This document shows, piece by piece, positions 26,801 through 36,663 of a stretch of DNA of 64,000 bases. The DNA is from Arthrobacter zhaoxinii (GTDB lineage: Bacteria; Actinomycetota; Actinomycetes; Actinomycetales; Micrococcaceae), in assembly GCF_024385505.1 (NCBI RefSeq), contig NZ_JANFLT010000003.1, positions 62,001 to 126,000 on the forward strand, given 5' to 3'. Under the pieces are notes generated by a model. It was not told where the DNA came from. It saw nothing but the letters and a program-made list of their open reading frames with translations, and did no database searches. The position numbers and the translations under genes were made by a program. Numbering within the stretch: position 1 is the first letter of the stretch; the number at the start of each line of letters is the position of its first letter.

Positions 26801-27448
26801 CGTGCCGAACGGGATCTTGCCGCGCTGGGGAAGGTCAATCCCCTGGCGCTGGAGGAATTCGCGGCCTTGGAGGAACGCCACCAGTTCCTGTCCACGCAGC
26901 TGGAAGACCTCAAGGCCACCCGGAAGGACCTGCTGAACATCATTGCCGATGTCGACCGACGCGTGGAGGAGGTCTTCACAGCTGCCTTCCGGGACACCGC
27001 CGAGCAGTTCCGGCAGGTGTTCGGCCGGCTGTTCCCGGGAGGGGAAGGCCGCCTGGTGCTGACCGATCCGGACAACATGCTGACCACGGGGATCGAGGTC
27101 CATGCCCGGCCCGCCGGCAAGAAAATCAAACGGCTTTCACTGCTCTCCGGCGGTGAGCGGTCGCTGACCGCGGTGGCCCTGCTGGTGGCCATCTTCAAGG
27201 CCCGGCCCTCGCCGTTCTACGTGATGGACGAGGTGGAGGCGGCCCTGGATGACACGAACCTCGGCCGGCTGATCGGCATCTTCGAGGAGCTGCGCGAGTC
27301 CAGCCAGCTGATTGTCATCACCCACCAGAAACGCACCATGGAGGTGGCGGACGCGCTCTACGGCGTCACGATGCGCGGCGACGGCGTGTCCACGGTGATC
27401 AGCCAGCGGATCGAGCGGAAAACGGACGCCGGCGCACAGCAGGGTTAG
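23831..27448 (+). CDS. smc: Chromosome segregation ATPase SMC
   Basis: SMC with ScpA/ScpB organises and segregates the chromosome. The 1205-residue protein shows Walker A GPNGSGKSNVVDAL at residues 31-44, a long Ala/Glu/Arg-rich coiled coil, a hinge region near residues 505-660 (DGVLAPLADLVSVKPGYERTV onward), a second coiled coil, the ABC signature LLSGGERSLTAVALL near 1100 and Walker B FYVMDEVEAALDD near 1130. Length is normal. The GTG at 23831 has TAGGAGAG about a dozen bases upstream. It is divergent from oleA and its stop overlaps the convergent amidotransferase gene by 3 bases. Confidence 0.96.
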   Translation: MHLKTLTMRGFKSFASATTFEFEPGVTAVVGPNGSGKSNVVDALAWVMGEQGAKTLRGGKMEDVIFAGTSGASGRAALGRAQVSLTIDNADGALPIEYSEVTISRTLFRAGGSEYAINGSPCRLLDIQELLSDSGLGREMHVIVGQGQLDKVLHAGAEERRGFIEEAAGILKHRRRKEKTLRKLDAMQANLARVTDLTAELRRQLGPLGKQAAVARRAKTVQQDARDARSRLLADDLATLTAAWQKEAADENALKARRAEVDAAVADGRRRQAALEALAAEAAPQLNKARDTWYELSSLQERFRSLAALAAERARLLGTAEPDAGSGRDPEQLQASADRIRAEAAALEADIEDRRARLEDAVEIREAAEADAAAEEKRYAGLLRAAADRREGLARLTGSVEAARSRVASSCSEVGRLRASISAAEERRARAQEEFEKLEGSAAGAEAGEADLDAEYEEAQAAAEEAERALQQLQQARQEALREAENLAARREALAVGLDRRNGTAFLREAGLDGVLAPLADLVSVKPGYERTVAAALGTAADALAAADLGAAAQALQHLKDAGEGQADLLLSGMSAPVRELPAELPPGAVPVLSLVSADATVQDALNALLGSAVAVADLESAVSLLAAAPDATAVTADGDVLTAFSVRGGSVSAPGLLEISAAVEDTDARLAAARTRTEEAGAGIGAAAARVKACRVRTDAALAALHESDARLAAVAERLGTLGSALRAASGEAERLSSLMAAAEANVVAEEANLAAVAERLAAAGEDHRPDEEPSADRRDALALAAASARRAETDARLGLRSAEEQLKAVAGRAESLERAAQAERRARASAAERARRRAAEHARAVAVGAAADAVLAHLQVSLALAAEERTRAEETRTARDAELAAVRSATNEAAAELARLTDSVHRDELARAQQRLRIEALETRALEELGITPEHLVANFGPDQPVPVPAEPVSGDKWAALRTPVDEDGNPLLDGIPYVRAEQEKRLKRAERDLAALGKVNPLALEEFAALEERHQFLSTQLEDLKATRKDLLNIIADVDRRVEEVFTAAFRDTAEQFRQVFGRLFPGGEGRLVLTDPDNMLTTGIEVHARPAGKKIKRLSLLSGGERSLTAVALLVAIFKARPSPFYVMDEVEAALDDTNLGRLIGIFEELRESSQLIVITHQKRTMEVADALYGVTMRGDGVSTVISQRIERKTDAGAQQG

Positions 27449-28176
27449 GCCGCGTACCGCTGAACGAAGTTGCGCAGCACCCGCGGCGGCACGTGCACGG
27501 CCGAGCCGCGGGCCGCCTCCATCACGGACTCCGCCTCGTCTGGCTCAAAGTAGCCGGCGTGCCGGTACACGGAGATCCGCGTCAGCAGCCCGGCCACATC
27601 CAGTTCGGGATGGAACTGAGTGGCGTAGAGGTTGGACTTCACCCGGAACATCTGCACCGGGCAGGTCGCCGATCCGGCGAGCTTCACCGCGTGCGGCGGC
27701 AGCTCGGCCACGGCTTCCTTATGCCCCACGTAGGCGGCGAAGCTGTCCGGCACGCCGTCCAGGAGGGGATCCCGGCGGCCTTCGGGTGTCAGCCGGACCT
27801 CGACCGGGCCCACGGGCTCGCCGTAGCGCCGGTCCACCGTTGCCCCCTGGTGCCGTCCCAGCGTGCCCACCCCGTAGCAGGCGCCGAAGAACGGGAAGTC
27901 GCGGTCCACGACGTCGTCGAGCAGCTTGGCCATTTCCGATTCCACCCGCACCTGGACCGGGGACTTGGTTTCCTCCGGGTCGCTGGAGTTGAACGGGCCG
28001 CCGCCCACAATCACGCCGCTGTAGGAATCCAGGTCCACCGGCGGCAGCGGGGCGGCTTCGAGGCGTACCCGGTGCAGCTGTTCCTCGGCGAGCCCGCCGA
28101 AACGCAGGAACGAGGCGTATTCCTCGTCGGCGGCATCGTCTTCGGCCCGGGTGGCCAGGAGCAGGAAAGGCTTCAT
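27445..28176 (-). CDS. Class I glutamine amidotransferase-like protein
   Basis: The 243-residue protein has the GATase fold with nucleophile Cys in FGACYGVGTLGRH and the His-Glu pair in TQFHPELD, plus an oxyanion-type GGGPFNSSD segment. It resembles free-standing GMP-synthase-like amidotransferases such as YfeJ. These hydrolyse glutamine or a gamma-glutamyl substrate, but the partner is unknown. The ATG at 28176 overlaps the stop of the upstream MFS gene (ATGA), so an operon with that transporter is clear; a longer upstream frame is not used. Confidence 0.85.
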   Translation of the reverse strand: MKPFLLLATRAEDDAADEEYASFLRFGGLAEEQLHRVRLEAAPLPPVDLDSYSGVIVGGGPFNSSDPEETKSPVQVRVESEMAKLLDDVVDRDFPFFGACYGVGTLGRHQGATVDRRYGEPVGPVEVRLTPEGRRDPLLDGVPDSFAAYVGHKEAVAELPPHAVKLAGSATCPVQMFRVKSNLYATQFHPELDVAGLLTRISVYRHAGYFEPDEAESVMEAARGSAVHVPPRVLRNFVQRYAA

Positions 28177-29402
28177 TCCTCGATGGTAGTGGGGGCGGGA
28201 GCCGGTTTGCGGGCAGGCAGGGTTTCGCGCGCCGCCAGCCAGGCGAGGAAGCCCAGCAGGCCGATGGCGCCGGTGACGCCGAATGCCCACGAGTAACCAA
28301 GCGAATCGGCGAGCATGCCGGCGAGGATAGGTCCGGCAATCGCACCGGTATCGCTGGCCATCTGGAAGGTGGCCAGGACCTTGCCGCCGCTGCGTCCGTT
28401 GCCGATGATGTCACCCACCGCCGCCTGCTGGGCGGGATTGAGCAGCCCGGTGCCCATGCCCGCAATGACGGAGATGATCAGGAACTCCGGAACGCTGGAG
28501 CTGAAGCCCATCAGCCCGGTGGCCACGGCGTTCACGGCCATGCCGATGAGGACCAGGGGTTTGCGGCCCCAGCTGTCGGCCAGCCGGCCGGAGAAGGTCA
28601 GGACGACGGCGGTGCCCGCGGCGAACGCGGTCAGGGATATACCCGCCACCTCCGGTCCGGCGGATAGCGCCGCGGCGGCGAACAGGGGGACCAGGGCATT
28701 GCGTACCCCGAAGGAGGACCAGCCGTTGGCGAAGGAGGAGGCCAGCGCCGCCCGGTAGGAGGAATCGCGCAGGGCCTCCCGCACGGTCAGCACCGGCTTG
28801 GCAGCAGCCTGCGTGTCCTCGGTTCCGGGGGCGGGCCGGGCATCCTTCAGCCGGAAGTAGACGACGCCGGCGGCCAGCACCAGGGCGGCGGCGTAGACCA
28901 GGAACGGTACGCGCAGTCCCAGGCCCGCCAGCAGGCCGCCGAGCAGCGGTCCGCCGATGTTGCCCAGCAGGAACGAGGAGGCATAGGCGCCGGAGACCCG
29001 GCCGCGGACCTCCGGAGGTGCCAGCCGGATGATCAGGGCCATGGCCGAGATGGTGAACATGGTGGAGCCGATGCCGCCCAGGCCGCGGAAGACCAGCAGC
29101 TGCCAGTAACTCTGTGCAAAGGCACACGCGGCGGTGGACAGGGCCACGATCAGCAGCCCGGCAATGTAGACCGGGCGCTCGCCGAGCTTTTCCAGCAGCA
29201 TGCCGCCGGCCGGGGCGAACACCAGCCGGGTGAACGCAAACGCGCTGACAATCACGGCGGAAGCCGTGACGCCGACGTCGAAACTCTGCGCGAACTGCGG
29301 CAGTACCGGCGCCACCAGGCCAAAGCCAAGGGCTATGACGAAGGCGGCCGCGATAAGGACCTGGATTTCCTGCGGGATTGGGATTCTGGGGGAGCGCACC
29401 AT
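28173..29402 (-). CDS. Major facilitator superfamily transporter
   Basis: The 409-residue protein has twelve predicted membrane segments with the central charged loop near residues 190-215. The motif-A type loop GGMLLEKLGERPVYIAG after segment 2 and its repeat GRLADSWGRKPLVLIG after segment 8 identify the family. It is of the drug/metabolite efflux type; the substrate is not readable. It precedes and overlaps the amidotransferase gene, which could act on the same compound. The start ATG at 29402 lies 62 bases from the divergent ftsY start. Confidence 0.88.
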   Translation of the reverse strand: MVRSPRIPIPQEIQVLIAAAFVIALGFGLVAPVLPQFAQSFDVGVTASAVIVSAFAFTRLVFAPAGGMLLEKLGERPVYIAGLLIVALSTAACAFAQSYWQLLVFRGLGGIGSTMFTISAMALIIRLAPPEVRGRVSGAYASSFLLGNIGGPLLGGLLAGLGLRVPFLVYAAALVLAAGVVYFRLKDARPAPGTEDTQAAAKPVLTVREALRDSSYRAALASSFANGWSSFGVRNALVPLFAAAALSAGPEVAGISLTAFAAGTAVVLTFSGRLADSWGRKPLVLIGMAVNAVATGLMGFSSSVPEFLIISVIAGMGTGLLNPAQQAAVGDIIGNGRSGGKVLATFQMASDTGAIAGPILAGMLADSLGYSWAFGVTGAIGLLGFLAWLAARETLPARKPAPAPTTIEE

Positions 29403-29464
29403 GATAAGGCGATTCTCTCAGATTCCCGGGGAGCGAATGAGCAGCGTGTGAGAAGCTTGGGAGC

Positions 29465-30652
29465 GTGAATGAGACCCTTTCGATAGTGATCTATGTCCTT
29501 GTTGCGATCGCCGTTGTCGGCTTCTCCGCGACACTGCTGGTACGGACCCGGCGGACCCCCAAGAGCATGTACCCCACCCGCCGGGACGCCAACGATCCGG
29601 TCACCGGAACGGGCGGCGGCACCGACACCCTCGAGGCGCCGCCGGGGGAGACCGACGTCGTCGTCCCGGATGACCTGCGCGACCTGGAGGAAGCCCCCGC
29701 CCCGCAGGCACCGGGCATCGAGACGCCCGAACCCGTGCAGGGCCGGCTGGCCCGGCTGCGTGCCCGGCTGGCCAAATCCAACAACGCGCTGGGCAAGGCG
29801 CTGCTGGCGCTGCTCTCCCGCGACACCATCGACGAAGACGTCTGGGACGAGATCGAGGAAACCCTCCTCCTCGCCGATCTGGGCACCGAACCCACCATGG
29901 AACTCGTGGACGCCCTGCGCCAGCGGGTCAAGGTGTCCGGCAGCCAGGATCCCCAGGAAGTCCACGCGATGCTGCGCGAGGAACTGATCAAGCTGGTGGA
30001 TCCGACCATGGACCGCTCCCTGGCCGTGACCCGCCACGCCGACACCCCCGCCATCGTGATGGTGGTGGGCGTCAACGGCGTCGGCAAGACCACCACCGTG
30101 GGCAAGCTGGCCCGCGTCCTCGTGGCCGAGGACAAGGATGTGCTGCTGGGTGCGGCGGACACCTTCCGCGCCGCCGCCGCCGAGCAGCTCGCCACCTGGG
30201 GACAGCGCGTGGGTGTGCCCACCGTCCGCTCAGAGATTGACGGCGCCGATCCCGCCTCCGTGGCGTTCGAAGCGGTCAAGGCCGGCATCGAAGGCGACGT
30301 GGACGTGGTCCTGATCGACACCGCCGGGCGACTGCAGAACAAGGTCGGCCTGATGGACGAGCTCGGCAAGGTCAAGCGCGTCATTGAGAAGCAGGCAGCC
30401 GTGGACGAGGTCCTGCTGGTCCTGGATGCCACCACCGGCCAGAACGGCCTGACCCAGGCGAAGGTCTTCGCCGAGGTCGTCAACATCTCCGGCATTGTCC
30501 TGACCAAGCTGGACGGCACCGCCAAGGGCGGGATCGTTGTCGCGATCCAGCGCACCCTGGATGTGCCGGTGAAGCTGGTGGGACTGGGTGAGGGTGCGGA
30601 TGACCTGGCCCCGTTCGAGGCCGAGAGCTTCGTGGATGCCCTGCTGAGCTAG
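29465..30652 (+). CDS. ftsY: Signal recognition particle receptor FtsY
   Basis: FtsY brings SRP-bound ribosomes to the Sec translocon. The 395-residue protein has an N-terminal membrane segment (residues 6-26, [20 protein letters not shown]), an acidic linker, the N domain and the NG GTPase core: [15 protein letters not shown] near residue 200, [20 protein letters not shown] and [10 protein letters not shown]. The anchor is a feature of actinobacterial FtsY. The GTG at 29465 is preceded by a GGGAG ribosome-binding site. A strong terminator follows. Confidence 0.95.
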   Translation: MNETLSIVIYVLVAIAVVGFSATLLVRTRRTPKSMYPTRRDANDPVTGTGGGTDTLEAPPGETDVVVPDDLRDLEEAPAPQAPGIETPEPVQGRLARLRARLAKSNNALGKALLALLSRDTIDEDVWDEIEETLLLADLGTEPTMELVDALRQRVKVSGSQDPQEVHAMLREELIKLVDPTMDRSLAVTRHADTPAIVMVVGVNGVGKTTTVGKLARVLVAEDKDVLLGAADTFRAAAAEQLATWGQRVGVPTVRSEIDGADPASVAFEAVKAGIEGDVDVVLIDTAGRLQNKVGLMDELGKVKRVIEKQAAVDEVLLVLDATTGQNGLTQAKVFAEVVNISGIVLTKLDGTAKGGIVVAIQRTLDVPVKLVGLGEGADDLAPFEAESFVDALLS

Positions 30653-30663
30653 CAGCGAGCAGC

Positions 30664-30699
30664 AAAAAGGGCCCCGTACTCAGTACGGGGCCCTTTTTT
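30664..30699. terminator. Bidirectional terminator, ftsY / glycoside hydrolase
   Basis: A near-perfect inverted repeat with 17-base arms, AAAAAGGGCCCCGTACT and its complement, has a one-base centre and is flanked by an A-run on the left and a T-run on the right. It serves convergent ftsY (+) and the glycoside hydrolase (-). Confidence 0.9.
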
Positions 30700-30724
30700 G
30701 TGGGCGGAAAGCCCGGCCGGCGGG

Positions 30725-32395
30725 TTAGAACGTGAAGTTCAGGACCGTGACAGTTCCGGCGGTGAGCGGGAACGTCTGGGTGGCGGAACCGTACTCAAAA
30801 CCGGGGACGGTCAGCCGTTCGGCGGCAGGCACGCCCTCCGCAGGCCGGCCGTCGATCATGGTGCTGTCCTGGGAGGAGTACGACGTGCCGGTCATCTGCG
30901 TCATGGTCCCGGTGAGGGCCTTGCCCGGCAGCTGCAGGCTGACGTTGGTCGGGGCGTCGGTTTCCGGGTTGTTGTTGTTCACTACCGCCACGCTGACGCT
31001 TCCGTCCGCGTGCCGCACCGCGTACGGGTAGGAAAGACCGCCGCCGGCGGTATCGAGTTTCAGGAAGTCGCCCGGCTCCATTTCCGCGACCATCGACATT
31101 CCGTAGTAGTTGGACCGTTCATCGACCATCCCGTTGGGCTGCAGGTAGGCCCCGCCTACGCAGATGGCGGACATGGGCGGACCGCCCTGGCAGGTGATCA
31201 GCGAACTGTGGAAGCTGACCCTGGAGATGCCCATCTGCGCGGCGCTCAGGGCATAGTCGGCGCTCCACACCGCCGACGCGTGGGTCTTGGTGGTTTCGTT
31301 GCTGCCCGGGCAGGCGGAGACACCCGTTTCCGGGATCCAGGCCTGCAGCCCTGCTTCCTGGGCGGGCTTCAGGCCGACGCCGCGGAATTCGTTGGCGTGG
31401 TCGTGGATGTACCTGTTCGTCAGGTTGCCCATCACCGGTTCGCCCAGGGGATCCGAGCCCTCGCAGGAGGAGAGCGGGTAGTGGTGGTAGGAGAGAATCC
31501 GCTCCTGCGGCAGGGGGGTCTTGGCGAACGCCGCCCACCAGGACGACTCGTAGGTGCCCGGGCCGATAATGGGCACGGAGGGTGCGACGGCGTGCATTGC
31601 CTCGGCGTAGGCCTTCAGCTCCACCAGGTAGGCTTCGATGCCGTAGTCGGATCCGCGCAGACCGGTCTTGGCGAACCCGTTGGGCTCGTTGCCTACGGTG
31701 ACGCCGACAAGGCGCTCGCCGAAGATGGCCGCCGCGTGCTTGGTCATGTCCGCGGCACGTGCCGGATCGTAATTGCCCAGGTCCACAGTGAGGGCAATCT
31801 GTCCGTCCACCGCCTCGAGGAGGGTGTTGACCCGCTCCAGGTCCGCCGGGGTTACGGCCCGCACGGGGTGCGCCTTATCCCCGGACAGGTTGCCGGGAAT
31901 GGCTTCGCCGGCGGAGGTCCAGAAGAACCGGCGGTCCACGGCATTGCCGCCGAAACGCAGCAGCGGCCGGCCCAGCCCGGAGAGGGACTGCACCATCTCG
32001 GGGTTGTCACCGGACAGTGACGGATCGGCAAGGTCGGTGGCTTCCAGGGAAAGCCCGATCAGGCCGGAGGGCAGCGAGGTGCCGGTGGTTTCCGCCGCCA
32101 CGTTGATGCTCAGCGGCTCCACCGGATTCAGCGGAGAGCCGGCAGGCGGTCCTGCCTGTTCGTAGAACTTAAACGCCGGAGCGGGCGGCAGGGTCGGCTT
32201 CGCTTCGACGGTGAACGGCGTGCCGCTGGGGGCCGCCGCGGCCGGAGCGGCGTCCTTGTCGTCCAGCAGGAGCGGCGCGGCTACTGCGGCGGAAGCGATA
32301 ACCGCCACGCCTGCGACGGCGGCGAGCACCTTTGTGCGGCGTCGGACGGGTTTTTTCGAATCCGGGGTGTCATGGTCTGGGCTCGCGTGTGGCAC
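30725..32395 (-). CDS. GH79-like glycoside hydrolase, exported
   Basis: The 556-residue protein begins with a charged leader and a hydrophobic segment at about residues 23-45 (VLAAVAGVAVIASAAVAAPLLL), a signal peptide or membrane anchor. The following TIM-barrel has LLRFGGNAVDRRF near residue 155, a likely acid/base Glu in GVTVGNEPNGF and a likely nucleophile Glu in AWIPETGVSAC, ending in a beta-sandwich tail. This is the clan A pattern of GH79 (beta-glucuronidase/heparanase type). The sugar substrate is not certain. It appears to be a single-gene unit sharing a terminator with ftsY. Confidence 0.75.
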   Translation of the reverse strand: MPHASPDHDTPDSKKPVRRRTKVLAAVAGVAVIASAAVAAPLLLDDKDAAPAAAAPSGTPFTVEAKPTLPPAPAFKFYEQAGPPAGSPLNPVEPLSINVAAETTGTSLPSGLIGLSLEATDLADPSLSGDNPEMVQSLSGLGRPLLRFGGNAVDRRFFWTSAGEAIPGNLSGDKAHPVRAVTPADLERVNTLLEAVDGQIALTVDLGNYDPARAADMTKHAAAIFGERLVGVTVGNEPNGFAKTGLRGSDYGIEAYLVELKAYAEAMHAVAPSVPIIGPGTYESSWWAAFAKTPLPQERILSYHHYPLSSCEGSDPLGEPVMGNLTNRYIHDHANEFRGVGLKPAQEAGLQAWIPETGVSACPGSNETTKTHASAVWSADYALSAAQMGISRVSFHSSLITCQGGPPMSAICVGGAYLQPNGMVDERSNYYGMSMVAEMEPGDFLKLDTAGGGLSYPYAVRHADGSVSVAVVNNNNPETDAPTNVSLQLPGKALTGTMTQMTGTSYSSQDSTMIDGRPAEGVPAAERLTVPGFEYGSATQTFPLTAGTVTVLNFTF

Positions 32396-32500
32396 GGGGG
32401 ATGGTCCTTAGGGGTTTGAGACAGTGCCCTCATCCTAGCGACCCGGCAGGGCGGTTCCCTGCGGCCGCACCGCGGGGGGAAACCTGGCCGAAATGTGTCC

Positions 32501-32547
32501 GTCACGATTCTTTAACTTCAACCCCGGGTTTGTAACCTCCCGGCAAC
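32501..32547 (+). promoter_or_regulatory. GlnR-like boxes upstream of amt
   Basis: Two half-site pairs fit the actinobacterial GlnR pattern of 5-mers spaced by six bases: GTCAC-N6-TTAAC (32501-32516) and GTAAC-N6-GCAAC (32532-32547). They lie 80-130 bases before the amt ATG. GlnR activates amt-glnK in Streptomyces under nitrogen limitation; the same control is inferred here. Confidence 0.6.
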
Positions 32548-32628
32548 ACCACCGGGCCGGGCCGGAAATCTGGCCCCGGCAGAGTTCCTTGTGCGGGAGA
32601 TGCCCGCCACTTGTGAAGGGACGTGAAG

Positions 32629-34262
<1,634 letters not shown>

Positions 34263-34285
34263 GTCCTTCGGACGCAGGAGGAACT

Positions 34286-34315
34286 ACCGCCCGGCTGGTG
34301 CTCCAGCCGGGCGGT
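34286..34315 (+). terminator. Hairpin after glnK
   Basis: A perfect 13-bp stem (ACCGCCCGGCTGG and complement) with the four-base loop TGCT follows glnK by 23 bases. There is no T-run after it, so it is a factor-assisted or weak terminator, or an mRNA-stabilising end. Confidence 0.6.
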
Positions 34316-34424
34316 CCTTGTGAACAGCGGGGTGCAGGAGGGCCAAATAGCCGGAGCGGCTTGGTACCCTTAACAGCTGGGCCTGCCAACATGGCGAAGA
34401 ACTGACGAAAGAAGTGCGCGGCGC

Positions 34425-36008
34425 GTGTTCAATTCACTGTCTGACCGGTTGACTTCAACCTTCAAGAACCTCCGCGGCAAGGGCCGGCTGACCGAGGCCG
34501 ATGTCGACGCCACCGTACGCGAGATCCGCCGCGCCCTGCTGGACGCCGACGTCGCCGTTCCCGTGGTGCGTGCGTTCACTGCCTCCGTCAAGGAACGCGC
34601 CCTCGGCCTGGAGGTTTCCCAGGCGCTGAACCCGGGCCAGCAGGTCGTCAAGATTGTCAACGAGGAGCTCAAGGGCATCCTCGGCGGCGAGACCCGGCGG
34701 CTGCGCCTGGCCAAGAACCCGCCCACGGTCATCATGCTCGCGGGCCTGCAGGGTGCCGGTAAGACCACCCTCGCCGGCAAGCTCTCCAAGCACCTGAAGT
34801 CCCAGGGCCACAGCCCGCTGCTGGTCGCAGCGGACCTGCAGCGCCCCAACGCCGTCCGCCAGCTGCAGGTCAACGGCGAACGCGCCGGCGTGCCCGTCTA
34901 CGCTCCGCACCCGGGCGTCTCCTCCGAGTTCGAGTCCGCCACCGGCGATCCGGTCGCCGTCGCCCGCCAGGGCATCGAGGAAGCACGCACCAAGCTGTAC
35001 GACGTCGTTATTGTCGACACCGCCGGCCGCCTGGGCGTGGACGCCGAACTGATGCAGCAGGCCGCGGACATCCGCGCCGCGATCAACCCGGACGAAGTCC
35101 TGTTCGTGATTGACGCCATGATCGGCCAGGACGCCGTCAACACGGCCCAGGCCTTCAACGAGGGCGTGAACTTCACGGGCGTGGTCCTCACCAAGCTCGA
35201 CGGCGACGCCCGCGGCGGTGCCGCACTGTCCGTGGCCTCGGTGACCGGCAAGCCGATCATGTTCGCCTCCACCGGCGAGGGCCTGACCGACTTCGAGGTC
35301 TTCCACCCGGACCGCATGGCCAGCCGCATCCTGGACCTCGGCGACGTCCTCACCCTGATCGAGCAGGCCGAGCAGAGCTGGGACAAGGACGAAGCGTCCC
35401 GGATGGCGAAGAAGTTCGCCGACCAGGAAGACTTCACCCTCGATGACTTCCTCGCCCAGATGCAGCAGATCCGCAAAATGGGCTCCATGAAGAAAATGCT
35501 CATGATGATGCCCGGCGCCGCCGGCATGCGTGAGCAGCTGGAAAACTTCGACGAACGCGAAATCGACCGGGTCGAAGCAATCGTCCGCTCCATGACCCCG
35601 CACGAGCGGGTTGCACCCAAGATCATCAACGGCTCCCGCCGTGCCCGCATCGCCCGCGGTTCCGGCGTGCACGTCTCCGAGGTCAACGGCCTGCTGGAAC
35701 GTTTCGCGCAGGCGCAGAAGATGATGAAGAAAATGGCAGCAGGCGGCGGCATTCCGGGCATGCCCGGCATGGCAGGCCCCGGCGGCTTCGGCGGTGCGCG
35801 CAAGAAGCAGCAGGCAGCCAAGGGCAAGAAGAAGGCCAAGTCCGGCAACCCGGCCAAGGCAGCCCAGGAACGCGCGGCAGCAGAGGCCCGGGCCGCCGGT
35901 GCCCGCAAGGCACTCCCCACCGGCAGCGCCTTCGGCGCCCAGGACGCGGATTTCGATCCCGCGTCGCTGAACCTGCCCAAGGGCTTTGATAAGTTCCTCG
36001 GCAAGTAA
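34425..36008 (+). CDS. ffh: Signal recognition particle protein Ffh
   Basis: Ffh binds signal sequences and 4.5S RNA and, with FtsY, targets membrane proteins. The 527-residue protein contains the N domain, the G domain (AGLQGAGKTTLAGKLS near residue 105, DTAGRLGVD, TKLDGDARGG) and the Met-rich M domain (IRKMGSMKKMLMMMPGA near residue 350). A Lys/Ala/Gly-rich tail after residue 440 is usual in actinobacteria. The start is a GTG at 34425; TACCCT near 34365 is a possible -10. Confidence 0.95.
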   Translation: MFNSLSDRLTSTFKNLRGKGRLTEADVDATVREIRRALLDADVAVPVVRAFTASVKERALGLEVSQALNPGQQVVKIVNEELKGILGGETRRLRLAKNPPTVIMLAGLQGAGKTTLAGKLSKHLKSQGHSPLLVAADLQRPNAVRQLQVNGERAGVPVYAPHPGVSSEFESATGDPVAVARQGIEEARTKLYDVVIVDTAGRLGVDAELMQQAADIRAAINPDEVLFVIDAMIGQDAVNTAQAFNEGVNFTGVVLTKLDGDARGGAALSVASVTGKPIMFASTGEGLTDFEVFHPDRMASRILDLGDVLTLIEQAEQSWDKDEASRMAKKFADQEDFTLDDFLAQMQQIRKMGSMKKMLMMMPGAAGMREQLENFDEREIDRVEAIVRSMTPHERVAPKIINGSRRARIARGSGVHVSEVNGLLERFAQAQKMMKKMAAGGGIPGMPGMAGPGGFGGARKKQQAAKGKKKAKSGNPAKAAQERAAAEARAAGARKALPTGSAFGAQDADFDPASLNLPKGFDKFLGK

Positions 36009-36021
36009 GGACCAGCCATCC

Positions 36022-36060
36022 ACCACGCAGCGCCGGACCCCTCGTCCGGCGTTGCGTGGT
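36022..36060 (+). terminator. Hairpin after ffh
   Basis: Arms 36022-36038 and 36044-36060 pair over 17 positions, one of them a G-U wobble in RNA, around a CCCTC loop. No T-run follows. It separates ffh from the Nudix-like operon. Confidence 0.6.
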
Positions 36061-36121
36061 TAACGGCCGATGCGTGCTTCCACGGCACCGCGGAACCCAG
36101 GCACCAAAGGAAGGGACCAGC

Positions 36122-36661
36122 ATGGCGGCACAGGGCCTGAGCGGCTTTTACGGGTCGGTCTTCCGGCGCAGCATTACGGCACGCGTCCTGGTCCGCACCA
36201 CTGACGGCCGCGTACTGCTGCTGCGCAGCGGCGACGCCTGGGAGCTGCCCGGCGGTGTGGTGAAAAGCGGGGAAGATCCCCGCTCGGCCGCCCGCCGCAT
36301 TGCCCGCGCCACCCTGGATCCGGAGTTCGACGTCGGCCGCGTCCTGGTGCTGGACTATGTGCAGGGAGTCCAGGGGCAGGGCGACTCCATCGCCTTCCTG
36401 TTCGACGGCGGTACTGTGACCACCTCCGTCACGGCCTTCACCGGAGCCGGCGGGGAGCGGGAGGCCCGTTTTGTTCCCCTGGAGGACTGCGGTGAGGGCC
36501 TGGACGAGGAGCGCCGGCACGCCGCGCTCCAGGCCCTGGAACTGGGCACCATCGTAGAGCTGGTGGACGGCGAGGCTGCCGCCCCGGCGCCGCTGGCAGC
36601 ACCGTCGCTCCGCAGGATGATGCCCCCGGTTGAGGGCTTCTCCGGAATTCTTGGACGCTAG
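36122..36661 (+). CDS. Nudix-fold protein with degenerate Nudix box
   Basis: The 179-residue protein has the Nudix fold outline: TARVLVRTTDGRVLLLRSGDAWELPGGVVKSGE, with the G-x5-E part of the box intact. The remainder, where REUxEExGU is expected, reads RIARATLDP, so the metal-binding glutamates are missing. Catalytic hydrolysis of nucleoside diphosphate-X substrates is therefore doubtful, and a binding or regulatory role is more likely. The ATG at 36122 has an AAGGAAGGG ribosome-binding site; an earlier ATG at 36056 sits in the ffh terminator and is rejected. An alpha/beta hydrolase gene begins two bases after its stop. Confidence 0.75.
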   Translation: MAAQGLSGFYGSVFRRSITARVLVRTTDGRVLLLRSGDAWELPGGVVKSGEDPRSAARRIARATLDPEFDVGRVLVLDYVQGVQGQGDSIAFLFDGGTVTTSVTAFTGAGGEREARFVPLEDCGEGLDEERRHAALQALELGTIVELVDGEAAAPAPLAAPSLRRMMPPVEGFSGILGR

Positions 36662-36663
36662 GA

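Noticed and set aside
25043-27103. Long minus-strand frames inside smc
   Set aside because: Antisense shadows caused by Ala/Arg/Glu-rich coiled-coil codons; no ribosome-binding site or recognisable protein.
36056-36121. Longer start for the Nudix-like gene
   Set aside because: The ATG is in the ffh terminator hairpin and lacks a ribosome-binding site, while the ATG at 36122 has a good one.
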